From assembly GCA_030549175.1 (NCBI GenBank), contig JAUKUA010000001.1, positions 4,464,001 to 4,528,000 of the forward strand: a stretch of DNA of 64,000 bases, in the 5' to 3' direction. Below are positions 22,057-31,486 of this stretch, one piece after another. Origin of the DNA: Lasiosphaeris hirsuta (Eukaryota; Ascomycota; Sordariomycetes; Sordariales; Lasiosphaeriaceae). Position numbers and translations under genes: made by a program. Every line of letters begins with the position of its first letter. The first letter of the stretch is position 1. Under the pieces are notes generated by a model. That model had not been told where the DNA came from. It did not search any database and saw only the letters and a program-made list of their open reading frames with translations.

Positions 22057-23928
22057 GGAGGTGGAGGACTTTGGAGACAATTTCCATGACTTCATCCTCA
22101 CCACAAGACTTAGAGACATCGCCCGGCTCATTAGCAAGTAGCCTGTCACCATACGCCGATGACCAGGCTGCATACATGTAGCATTCCAAGTCCCTAGTCT
22201 GCTTCTCCAGTTCAGCTAACTTAGCATCCGAGCACCCTTCCTGCTGGGTCGTGAGGCGGTAGAACTCCTTCACATCGGCAATGACAAGGTGGCCTTCGTG
22301 ATTTCGAGTTAAGAACTTGTGCTTGACTGTAGGCAAGACCTGTCTCTCAAGTCGTTCGACCGTAGCAAGAACTAGCACCGTCCATTCTCTAGGGCGAATC
22401 TCTTCGTGGCAGGGACCCTCCCATCTCTTGGCGACAATTGGGAACTCACGGGTCTGGTAAAGTTTACCTGGGAGTGGTCTAATCTTCCAAAGGTCCTGGT
22501 CCACGTCATAAACAGGAAACCAAAGATGATAATCAGCACTTACTGTAGTGGAAACGGAGAGATGCTCAGCACATAGCATTGCGAACTCAACCTCCTCCTA
22601 CCACGGATTCTCAGGTCCTCCAACTACGTGCAGTAGTTGGCGCAGCCACTCAAACACGTCAGCAGGATCCAACATTGCATCAAACAGCAGAGCTACGGAC
22701 GCATCAGCATAATAGCGTGCCAGCTGGTCGCACCACGACAACCCGTAAATGCCGGTCCTGCCTGTCCTGCCTCGAATAGCGATGGCCTGTTTGACAATAT
22801 GCCTCGTGTTGGTAGCCGAGCTGAAATGGCCGGAGATGGCAGTAGCGTTTCTACGTGAGATTGGGTATCGGAATAGCTCCGAGTGCAAAAGCCTTCTGAC
22901 ATTTGACCCATCTACCGAGTCCAATAGTGGAACAAGTGACAGAGAATCGACGCAGAGGACGCTTAGTTCGGTAACGTTGGGACAGGCATTGAGAATCTTC
23001 CTGATAGAGCCAATGTCTACCGTTGTATTATTGGACAGATCAATAGACAAGACATGCTCTGCGAGCGAGTTTTTCTCAATCAGCTCCAGGATTTGCGTTT
23101 CCGTGACCCAGGGATAGGAAGAAATGTCGAGAGTATTGGTGCCCCGCATTGCCAAGCCGAGTAGTTGTAAGCCACCGCGGCGGCGAAGCAAGTCGGGATT
23201 TCGGTGGAGGAGTTCCCACAGGTCGCTATGAAAGTTGGGAATATGTTCCACCGCGGCAAGGTATTCCACTTGTTCGGGCTCATCAGCCATGTGTTGGATG
23301 GCTCGTTGAAAGGCTAGGTCTCGCAAAGACTTGATGACTTCCAAGTCTCCACTCTCGCGAGTGATATTCAAGACTTCGGCTTTCCCCCAGGTCCCGTGCG
23401 GCCAGAGGCTCCTCAGAGCCTCGTCATGGACAAGTCCCAGCCTCCAAGGTCAGCACATCGCGGGGCTCGGGGGTCGTCTTCTTCGTAATATGTCCGAAAG
23501 TACTCGATGCCGGTGAGAGGGATCATGACAGGAGTTAGGAAAAAGAAACACTATCGGATCGCATCCATGTTAGAGATGTCAATGACAGTCACTCCGTCGT
23601 CATTATAAATGCCGTCAAAGTCTGTCGTAATGCCGAGGGGAACTACTCGATGCTGGTAGTAGGATTCCGGGCGGGGATCAAGCGAGGCGCCGAGGATGAA
23701 GCAGGTCATAATGGCCGGAAACTGGACTGCATAGTTGTTGTACTTCAGACCGTCCCACCATTCATCTGAACGAGTTGCTGCATACTGCAGCTCGTGTGTG
23801 ATCAGCTTCTTGTTTGCTGGATGCTCGAATGTTGAGGATCCCCCAGCACGCCTTTGTTGTGCCGGCTCCATAGAGCCACTGATGGTGAATAGCAGCGAGG
23901 GTTCGATATCGATTCTGGATCTTGGCAA
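22040..23928 (-). pseudogene. Uncharacterised fungal protein, possible leucine-rich solenoid, broken
   Basis: Collinear minus-strand pieces make one ancient gene. Positions 23928-23551 hold the N-terminal part (FILGASLDPRPESYYQHR, DGVTVIDISNMDAIR, stop). At ~23520-23430 come IPLTGIEYFRTYYEEDDPR, then a one-base frame change. At 23430-22598 lies a long central part with leucine-rich segments (LAEHVLSIDLSNNTTVDI, ILNACPNVTELSVLCVDS) suggesting LRR-like strands. A TAG near 22592 interrupts, and the same frame continues to 22040 (WEGPCHEEIRPREWTVLV). CAG to TAG or TGG to TAG would explain the stop; alternatively a short intron starts there. I do not know the family's function. The C-terminal residues are encoded by the minisatellite, so the original end is probably lost. 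Confidence 0.5.
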
Positions 23929-24790
23929 TGATGAACAATTGATGGCGTTGCCCCATTTTGCCTAACTGGTGACGACACGCGCTGTGTCGGGACTTGGGTA
24001 GTTGTTGAGAGCGGTTTGGTTGGATCGGCGAGCTTTGCCGTTATCGATTCGCTCAACGTGCCTCAGCGCGCAGCGGGGGACACTGCACGGAGGGGGCGGG
24101 CGGTGAACGGGAGTCGGGTGAAGCGATTGGGAAATTGCGGGCGTCGTCGACGAAGTTGTCGAGTGGAAAATGGGAACACAATTAGAGGCTTGTAAAAAGG
24201 TGTGATCCACGCGACGCGATCACGTGGCTGGCAGTGAATTAGAAACAACGCAGACGTCACCGTCACTCACTACTATCTGCTATGGAGAGTAGGTGTAAGG
24301 ATCCAGGAAGTGGTCTTACCCCGCGGGGGAAATAGGTGGTGGGCTGGAGCACAGGCCTATTGGCCTGTGCAGGCGTGGCACCCTGCATACCTGTGCCTGT
24401 GCCCCTGGGAGTGGGGACACTCCCAACAATTTTGTCCTGCGCAGGATGTTTACTAAGAAAATATTAACGAAATTTGGCAGCGCCGACACCATGACCGGGC
24501 GAGGTGCTGTTCCCAATCGAGTATCCAGACAACCACTTATTTCGGACTATTTCCAGTCCTCCACTGCGTTTCCTCCAAGTTCGGACCAACTGGTGATGCA
24601 ACTATGACATAGCTGCAACGCCTACAACGCGCCTATCCGCCGACTTGAATTTGCCATAATTTAACCCCCAACCCTGTTTATCGTTTATATCTCTTGATAG
24701 TTACATTGATGGCATTGTACGTATCACAAGGGATTCGAAAGGAAGGCGCTCACACATAGCATATCACCCCCCGTCAATCTGATGCACCAA
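23929..24790. other. No recognisable gene
   Basis: The first part is likely the promoter of the broken gene at 22040-23928. Around 24345-24380 is a small palindromic patch (caggcctattggcctgtg). Nothing else can be assigned. Confidence 0.45.
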
Positions 24791-24810
24791 TTCAGGACTT
24801 TCAAACGAGC

Positions 24811-25335
24811 ATGAAGGCCTACTCTGCTGCCCGAAAACTCCTTACCTACTCATGGGGCATGGTTGAAGAACAGCTGCATCAGCTCGTAAGCATGTTGCTC
24901 ATTCGCAGCCGCTACCTTGAACACCTCGGTGGTAAATTCAACCTCAAGCCCGCGGTTGAAGAACAACCGCATCAACTCGCAGGCATGGTGCTCATCTCCA
25001 GCTGCAGCTTTGGCCACTTGCTCAGTTACCTCGACTTTGATCCCACGTTCGAGGAACAAGCCAACCAGTTTATAGCTATCCCAGCGTTCCCAGCCGCCGC
25101 CTGAATCACCCTGGTGGTAATTCTCGCGTTGACTTCAGAAACCCGTTTCTCGATGAATAGGTTCATCAGACCAAAGCCATGCACCGGGTTCCCGGCTGCC
25201 GCTCTCACCAAGTCTTTTAGTCATTCTTACTTCGAAACCAAGTCCGAAGAAACGGCGTTCCACCAATTTGGGCAAATCAATATTGGGACTCGGATTCTCA
25301 GTTGCCGCCATAAGTACCTTCTCAATCGCAGACAA
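24811..25335 (-). pseudogene. Relic of a ~33-residue helical repeat array
   Basis: Three overlapping minus-strand frames show the same repeating pattern: VTEQVAKAAAGDEHHACELM, LFFNRGLEVEFTTEVFKVAA, then ANEQHAYELMQLFF, and in the other frames LVRAAAGNPVHGFGLMNLF and ITTRVIQAAAGN. Each repeat has a V-x-[QK]-A-A-A-[GA]-[ND] core followed by L-M-x-L-[LF] and a short charged loop ending in E-V. Such arrays occur at the C-termini of fungal ankyrin- and NLR-type proteins. Frameshifts between repeats and the lack of any N-terminal domain show that this is a dead fragment. Confidence 0.55.
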
Positions 25336-25522
25336 ATTATCCCAATGTTGTCCTAAGGCTGACTTGTTTGTGGTAGTGGGTGCGGTAGAGACAGAGGTGC
25401 GGCTGGGCCTAAGCTTGGTGTTTATTTAGTGGCATTGTGAATTTAGGAGTAGGATTTGTTTTTTTAAAAAGTGATCTGGTTGATTGATGTTGATTGATTG
25501 TATTGTACTGCATTGATTTTAC

Positions 25523-25562
25523 AGCTAGGAGCGAAATTGGCGTCCGGTCGCTTGCACTCTTC
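25523..25562 (+). repeat. ~40-bp repeat, left copy, inverted to the copy at 30440
   Basis: The sequence tacagctaggagcgaaa, then ggcgtccggtc and tgcactctt, recurs as its reverse complement at 30440-30482 with two transitions and a 3-bp gap. The two copies flank the intact HET-NACHT-WD40 gene. Confidence 0.65.
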
Positions 25563-25741
25563 TCATGTAACATAGACGCACAGACGCAGCTGACACCAGT
25601 ATGAATTCGATTTTGTTTGCACGTTGTACCTATGAGTCATAGAGGGGTACGTTTTCCAAGTGACGGATATAGGATTTTGCCGATCCGAAGGAGCCAGAGC
25701 TTGGATTTGGGATCGCAGATAGCCTAGAACTTGGAGACAAT

Positions 25742-26137
25742 GTGTCATCACAACTACCCTATGCTGACAGCAGCATCACCAACCGCACCACGACCACGAT
25801 GGCGCCAAATCTCGCTCTTCACAAGCGCGTTCTGATTCAGAGCATAATCGACGGTAAGGATAGCCCAAAAGATAACGAGATGGCAGAGATAGCAAGAATA
25901 GCTGGCTGTACCGCCCGCGCGGTGCGTCGCATTCGATTGAACCTTATCCGCTTTAGAACGACGACCGCACCGCCAAATGGCGCTGGCTGATCTAAGACCG
26001 TCGCTCCTCCTATGCTGACCGCTTTATACGATCAACTCTCACTTAATCCATGCGTGCGGCTGGAAGACATGACCGACTTCTTCCGCAACGAGTTCGACGT
26101 TCCCCAAGCAAATTCGCCTCCGCTGCATTACATGTGA
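25742..26137 (+). pseudogene. Tc1/mariner-like transposase N-terminal relic
   Basis: The frame carries a helix-turn-helix region typical of fungal Tc1/mariner transposases: MAPNLALHKRVLIQSIIDGK, EIARIAGCTARAVRRIRLNL and RFRTTTAPPNGAG. A TGA at 25988-25990 (CGA or AGA in active relatives) interrupts it. The second helical part follows in frame (PPMLTALYDQLSLNP, LEDMTDFFRNEFDV) up to a stop near 26137. No DDE domain follows; the NLR 3' region begins instead. It differs from the full-length transposase at 53767-54876. Confidence 0.7.
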
Positions 26138-26321
26138 CGTCATGAGAATCGAAGCTGTTGATCTTGCCTTCTTAAGGCAAACTACGTAAGTCATCTCGAC
26201 ATCGATGGAAAACGATAGAATTTGCATAGTATCTATAAAGCAACCCATCTTCCCGGACCCTTCTGGTGTCAAGCTAGGAAAAAGAAATAAAGAGAGTAAA
26301 GTGAAAGAGAGTTGAAATTTA

Positions 26322-29300
26322 CTAAACATCTCGTGAGAAGCCAATGGTAAGGACTTGTCCCGATGAACAGCCGATGGATATCATCCGCCCTTGTATGGTA
26401 GAACAGGATGGGCGATATTCTGGTGGTAACCATACTACATTCCGGCCATTACAATTAATCCAAGTTTGGTCGTGCCCCCAATTATATCCATACCTTCCTA
26501 GACTATCTGTCGAGAGGGCGACTGACCAAACCGAGTCGCTGTGGCCTTTTAGTGTTTGCAGGCATTGCCCTGAGGTGGGATCCCAGATCTTGATGGTGTT
26601 GTCGTTTGAACCTGATACGAGCCGCTGGCCATCTGGTGAGAAGGCAACTGACAGAACCAAGTTGCTGTGGCCTTCTAGCGTTTGCAGGCATTGCCCTGAG
26701 GTGGGATCCCAGATCTTGATGGTGTTGTCGTTTGAACCTGATACGAGCCGCTGGCCATCTGGTGAGAAGGCGACTGACAGAACCGAGTCGCTGTGGCCTT
26801 CTAGCGTTTGCAGGCATTGCCCTGAGGTGGGATCCCAGATCTTGATGGTGTCATCGTATGAACCTGATACGAGCCGCTGGCCATCTGGTGAGAAGGCAAC
26901 TAATAGAAACGAGCCGCTGTGGCCTTCTAGCGTTTGCAGCGTTTGCAGGCATTGCCCTGAGGTGGGATCCCAGATCTTGATGGTGTCATATGAACCTGAT
27001 ACGAGCCGCTGGCCATCTGGTGAGAAGGCAACTGACCGAACCGAGTCGCTGTGGCCTTCTAGCGTTTGCAGGCATTGCCCTGAGGTGGGATCCCAGATCT
27101 TGATGGTGTCGTCGTATGAACCTGATACGAGCCGCTGGCCATCTGGTGAGAAGGCAACTGACCAAACCGAGCCGCTGTGGCCTTCTAGCGTTTGCAAGCA
27201 TGAATTCCAGTCTGCTTCTACTATTGGCTTTATGTTAATCCAGCTAGGTTCTTCCGCCTTAAATTTCTTTTTCACTAGACTGGAAGCTGGTGCAAATAAG
27301 AGGGCTGATGTGTACGCTTGGAGAGGAGCTTGCTCGATTATCCATTTATAGGAGAGAGCGAACCGATGTGCATCTCGAACAAAGGCTGTTAGCTGCCTCT
27401 GATCAGCACGCTCCTGCGTCTCTGTTAGCATAGTTCTCTGGGGGTAGTAAGTTATACGTACGAGTAGGAGCTCAAGCTGTCTTATGGCAATGACACCCTC
27501 TAGCATTGCTCGGAGTAAACTGAGAGCTTCGAGCCAGTAAAGATACTTCTGCTCAAGGAAGGTATGGACTGCATGGTATATGTTGCGCTGCGCCATGTTT
27601 TTATCGGAAATCGAATCGCGGAGATGGTCGACCCAGAAGACACATGAGTAACGCACTGTAGCTAGTGGTTCTGAAGGTGGCGTCTGAACCTCGTCGATTG
27701 GGAATCCCGGTGCTTCTAAACCATATATGTCGCGTCGTAACTTGTCAGACATCAGATCTAGCGACCGGATGAACATATCATGATGAATCATTCCCGCACC
27801 ACGGGGAAAGAGCAAGGTAGATGCGCTCAAGTAATCCTTGGCCGATTGATGAACGAGGTAGACCTGGTTATCCTGAACTGTGAGAAACGATCCGCACCGA
27901 GCTACGATCTTTCGGACATTCTCGGTCGATTTCAGAATCTGCTCCGGGAATCCAGATAAGTGACCTATCTCGGTCAAGCGAAGTGGGCGATACGCAACTG
28001 TCGCTACGGAAAGTATACGTCGGCAGAGATCCAAGTCCCGCCTATGCAGATCGATCTCCTTTAGCATGCGCTCGTACATACCATTTAGGCCGCGCGGGAC
28101 CTCTTCGACGATTGGCAAAACGTGCCAGCTCTCAACCTCATCCTTGCTCAGCTCATGCAGGACGAGAGAAGCCCAAAGGATCGTGCCGTCTGCCTTTTGG
28201 CGTAGGATATCCCGAACCCGATCCTTCAACGGGATGTCGCCCCGAAGGGATGCGAGACTGGATAGCTTGTTGTCGATATACCCATCGATATTGCGAGATA
28301 TATGTTCGGCATTCGTTTCCAGCCCAAGACGATATTCCATTAGCCCATAACCGGATCGGAGCTTCGTCTCGATTACTACCTTGTTCTGGCTAGATACGAG
28401 CCACTTAACGCGCCCCGACGGGCAGACGACGAGATCCAAAAGTTTGGACAGGTCGGTAACGCATTCGCCAAGGGCGTCAATGACTAGGTAGGTAACCTTA
28501 AGGTTCGTATCCTGTAGTATGTCGTTGAAAACTTTAGATAGGACGATCCATGCCGTTGCGTCGTTAGTGGGGTATGTGTTCTCGGGCAGGTGTGAGATGA
28601 GACGCGGTTGCCGGTGGATGAGCATGAAGATCAGCCCCCGTAGCACTGCCGTCGCGCTATTGATCCGCGAGTCGGTAGCTTGGCAGAAGAAATATGCCAG
28701 GTTATGGCAGTGCCCGCTGGTGATGATGATCCGCTCCAGCTCGCTGATGATGCCGCATAGCAACATGGTCTTGCCTTGGCCCGAATCTCCTCGGATCCAG
28801 AGCATTCGGCTTTCCGGTAGGCACCGCCACTTGTCAAGGTCAAGGCTTTCGAAAGTCGAGCGGTAAGCGTCAGCGACTAGGCCGCCTTTTGCTTCTTCGA
28901 TACGCTCCTTCTCGAGGTGCGGGTCAACCGAGCGCAGGTCCGTGAGACGGCTGAAATCCTTGGAAATCTTCTCCCGCAGTCGTGCAAATGCCCCCGCTTC
29001 TCCTTCGCCGTAAACAAGCGGCATATACACGTCGAATATGCCGAGCAGAGAGTACGCCTTGTCTTCTTCATGTGTCGTGTTGCGCTTCTTGACCCACTCC
29101 ATTCGCTCGTCGATGCTGAAATCGGAGAGTAGGCCACCTCGGAGAGCTCCCAAAGGGATCCCAGTTATGTTGTGGATGTGTTGTTCTAACGACTCCTTAT
29201 CTCCTAGACGCTTGCCCTCTGCACAGAAGAATTCCACCGTTGTTGGAGCGATGAGCTCTTGAAGGGTCCATCCCCGTGTGAACCACTTGCTCCCTTGAAA

Positions 29301-29684
29301 AGCCGCTTCCCAGGAAGATTTGTCGTTGGGGGCACAGGTCGAGACGTCGGATAGATAGACATAACACTTCGCTGCCCCTCTGTACCAACGAAACATGGAG
29401 TTTAGAGCATGCTGAAGCTTAACAGCGTCAGACTTGTCGATGCAGCATGTATCCGCCCAGAAGAATCTCAGCCCATCGCGCCAGGCTTGATCTCCGCAAA
29501 ATCGAATCTTAGCGTAGCCTGCTTTGTTCTTGCCTATACCGTCCATCAGGTCCCTGAACAGAACCTCTCCGTCGCCCCATGTGTGTGAAAGAATCGCGTA
29601 AGGCGGGATCTCGGGAATCGTGTTGTTGGGGAGGTCCTCTGTCAAACGGAACCCGCCGGTATCGTCACGTTCCAGCAGTCGCAT
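26322..29684 (-). CDS. HET-NACHT-WD40 NLR of the HET-D/HET-E (HNWD) type
   Basis: One uninterrupted exon encodes 1120 aa. Residues 1-~235 are a HET domain (YAILSHTWGDGE, DTCCIDKSDAVKLQHALNSM, FTRGWTLQELIAP), the cell-death effector. The NACHT follows, with P-loop GDSGQGKT at 299-306 and Walker B TYLVIDALGEC at 398-408; most relatives have DALDEC, so position 406 is changed to Gly. Residues 829-1040 hold five near-identical WD40 repeats, and 1041-1120 a diverged sixth repeat and cap (WLPPEYRP, IGCSSGQVLTI). In Podospora such proteins bind partner or self ligands through the repeats, oligomerise via NACHT and trigger heterokaryon-incompatibility death through HET. The ORF is clean amid RIP-like relics, suggesting it is recent or under selection. 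Its partner ligand is not in the window as far as I can tell. Confidence 0.93.
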   Translation of the reverse strand: MRLLERDDTGGFRLTEDLPNNTIPEIPPYAILSHTWGDGEVLFRDLMDGIGKNKAGYAKIRFCGDQAWRDGLRFFWADTCCIDKSDAVKLQHALNSMFRWYRGAAKCYVYLSDVSTCAPNDKSSWEAAFQGSKWFTRGWTLQELIAPTTVEFFCAEGKRLGDKESLEQHIHNITGIPLGALRGGLLSDFSIDERMEWVKKRNTTHEEDKAYSLLGIFDVYMPLVYGEGEAGAFARLREKISKDFSRLTDLRSVDPHLEKERIEEAKGGLVADAYRSTFESLDLDKWRCLPESRMLWIRGDSGQGKTMLLCGIISELERIIITSGHCHNLAYFFCQATDSRINSATAVLRGLIFMLIHRQPRLISHLPENTYPTNDATAWIVLSKVFNDILQDTNLKVTYLVIDALGECVTDLSKLLDLVVCPSGRVKWLVSSQNKVVIETKLRSGYGLMEYRLGLETNAEHISRNIDGYIDNKLSSLASLRGDIPLKDRVRDILRQKADGTILWASLVLHELSKDEVESWHVLPIVEEVPRGLNGMYERMLKEIDLHRRDLDLCRRILSVATVAYRPLRLTEIGHLSGFPEQILKSTENVRKIVARCGSFLTVQDNQVYLVHQSAKDYLSASTLLFPRGAGMIHHDMFIRSLDLMSDKLRRDIYGLEAPGFPIDEVQTPPSEPLATVRYSCVFWVDHLRDSISDKNMAQRNIYHAVHTFLEQKYLYWLEALSLLRAMLEGVIAIRQLELLLVRITYYPQRTMLTETQERADQRQLTAFVRDAHRFALSYKWIIEQAPLQAYTSALLFAPASSLVKKKFKAEEPSWINIKPIVEADWNSCLQTLEGHSGSVWSVAFSPDGQRLVSGSYDDTIKIWDPTSGQCLQTLEGHSDSVRSVAFSPDGQRLVSGSYDTIKIWDPTSGQCLQTLQTLEGHSGSFLLVAFSPDGQRLVSGSYDDTIKIWDPTSGQCLQTLEGHSDSVLSVAFSPDGQRLVSGSNDNTIKIWDPTSGQCLQTLEGHSNLVLSVAFSPDGQRLVSGSNDNTIKIWDPTSGQCLQTLKGHSDSVWSVALSTDSLGRYGYNWGHDQTWINCNGRNVVWLPPEYRPSCSTIQGRMISIGCSSGQVLTIGFSRDV
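26565..27200 (-). repeat. Tandem 126-bp WD40 coding repeats
   Basis: Five units encode 42, 41, 45, 42 and 42 residues. Unit 2 lacks one codon (YD instead of YDD) and unit 3 has a 9-bp in-frame duplication (LQTLQT). Most of each unit is nearly identical, while differences gather just after the GHS motif (GSVWS, DSVRS, GSFLL, DSVLS, NLVLS) and at YDD/NDN. This is the concerted-evolution pattern of HNWD genes. Confidence 0.92.
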
Positions 29685-30439
29685 TGCACAAGACCGTCAG
29701 GCTCAGTTCTCTCGGCAGCTATCTATACGAATGTTCGGCGGTGGGAAAAGGCGAGCAAGCACGCGAGCGGACGGCGAATGTTCGCGGGACTGTTGGTGCA
29801 GTTAATCAGCAGTTGAAACTGGAGTAGCTGCTAGACAGACGAGAAGTACCTACCGTAAGTAGCTGGCGAAATTTGTAGCGCGAATCTCGGTCGGTCTGAT
29901 TGACGGCGTTGAAGGTGGTTGCTGTTGTTGTCGTCGTCTAAGGGCCTTTGCCCAACCCCGCACTTGGGCGTTTTGTCCGCGTTGGCGCCTGTCCTCCACG
30001 CGCCGACCGCGCATAATTCGAAGCATCGTCATTGGCGGTGTTTCCGCTGGTGTGCACAGAATCATGTCCCTCTGGAGCGTAGTCGCGCGACACGCAAAAG
30101 CTGCCTGGAGTAAGGTAAGGTGGAAATTCAGGACGAGCGCGCTGGAAATGCATGACTCTATTCTCTGGGATTGGTGAGGGGCAATGTTGAACGGGAAGAA
30201 TGCCAAGCCTGCCCTTGGAGAGTCAAGCAATGGCCGGTCAGGTCAGTACCCTCCCTGATCCTTGCACTGTGAGAAAAATCACGTAAGCGCCAGAGCAGTC
30301 CTATTTACTTAGCGCTACTTTGTGGTACTTATAGCGCTGACACAATGTCAGCAAGGAAAGCGGCTAATATCAGCCGCTATTGGCATCACACTGTACTTTG
30401 ATGTTCCTCAAGTATTGCAGGTCCGTGCCCAAACGTTTT
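29685..30439. other. 5' flank of the NLR gene
   Basis: No gene is recognisable. A 126-codon minus-strand frame at 29850-30230 has no family features. The promoter and leader of the HET-NACHT-WD40 gene presumably lie here. Confidence 0.45.
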
Positions 30440-30482
30440 AAAAGAGTGCAGACCGGACGCCGGTTTCGCTCCTAGCTGTACG
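30440..30482 (-). repeat. ~40-bp repeat, right copy, inverted to the copy at 25523
   Basis: It reads gagtgcagaccggacgccgg then tttcgctcctagctgta, the near-exact reverse complement of 25523-25562. It stands directly beside the LINE 3' end at 30490, so it may be part of a LINE-related tail. Confidence 0.65.
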
Positions 30483-30489
30483 TCCGACG

Positions 30490-30680
30490 TTTTCGTCGGA
30501 GACGACTGGGACGGGCCAGGCCCAAGGGGCCAGGCCGTGGCTGCTGACTAAGAAGATCCTCCTGCCGAAATCTTAGCACATAACATCCTGTTTCCGCTTA
30601 TTAAGGGCCTCACCCGCCGCTTACCGCTTTCCCGCCTGCTAAGGTACATAACAAATTATATAAGAAAAGCTACCTTTTAA
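30490..30680 (-). mobile_element. LINE 3' end, minus strand
   Basis: The segment aagatcctcctgccgaaatc with ctaaggtacataa downstream is the reverse complement of the 3' end shared by the two LINE copies at 12967 and 14628. It is more diverged, mainly by transitions, and has no coding part. Confidence 0.65.
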
Positions 30681-30869
30681 TCTTCGTCATCGCTTTCGAC
30701 TTCGCTTCTTTCTACGTCGTTGTAGGCCTATGCACATGCCGCTTCTGTGACGTTGAAAGTTAGCGTTAGTCCTCTCCACCCCCCACGGCCGACAAACGAA
30801 TCGCGATAGCCATGTAGTATTTCGAGCTGAAAATCCCGCAACACAAGCATGTGCAGCCATTCAAGTATT

Positions 30870-31142
30870 CGAAAAGAAGCCCCTCCAGTAAAATTGCTCC
30901 TTTGGCAGGAGTCTTGCATCTAGAAGCACGAGCGTCCGAGGTTTAGACTTTCCGGCCACGCCGTAAGATACACTCATTTATGTGGTGGAGGGCCCCCTGC
31001 AAACCAGCCATTTAAGCGAGCCAGAGAGGAGCCTGAGAGGAGCCCTCTAGCAAAAATTGTTGCTTTAACACGGGGGCTTGCCTCTGTACATATCAGCTAT
31101 TAGAGTCTATATATCCTGCCACGTCGCAAGATATCACATGCT
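30870..31142 (+). repeat. Diverged tandem duplication
   Basis: The segments 30870-30985 and 31032-31142 share the order agccc[ct]tc-agtaaaattg-type, then gcttgc, then ccacg[ct]cg[tc]aagata. They appear to be an old ~150-bp tandem duplication. No gene is seen between 30690 and 31486. Confidence 0.4.
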
Positions 31143-31486
31143 ATCGGCGGTTCAGCTGTATTTGCACAAATCGCGATACTTATCTAAGAAGTCATGATGC
31201 CAGCCCGTCATTCATCGCCGCGTTACGGCCCGCCGCCCGCGCCCAGGCGGATCTCCGGTATCATCAGCAAACCCCAGAGTGGAGAGAATCCAAAGGGAGA
31301 CACAGCAGGCGAACGAGGAGAGCAGGGCTCAGTCGCACCCAATCCAATCTCTCTCCGAAATAGCCCACCGGGGCTGCTAGTCCTTCTGCTCCAACACGGA
31401 TGCCACCTACTAATACCAGTATTTTTTATCAGTGGGACCCCGAGCCTATGGATATCCCATTAGTAGTAGCTTGAGCCCCTGCTAAT

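Noticed and set aside
26344..27351. 335-codon plus-strand ORF over the WD40 repeats
   Set aside because: It is the antisense of near-identical repeats; the minus-strand reading has clear HET, NACHT and WD40 domains.
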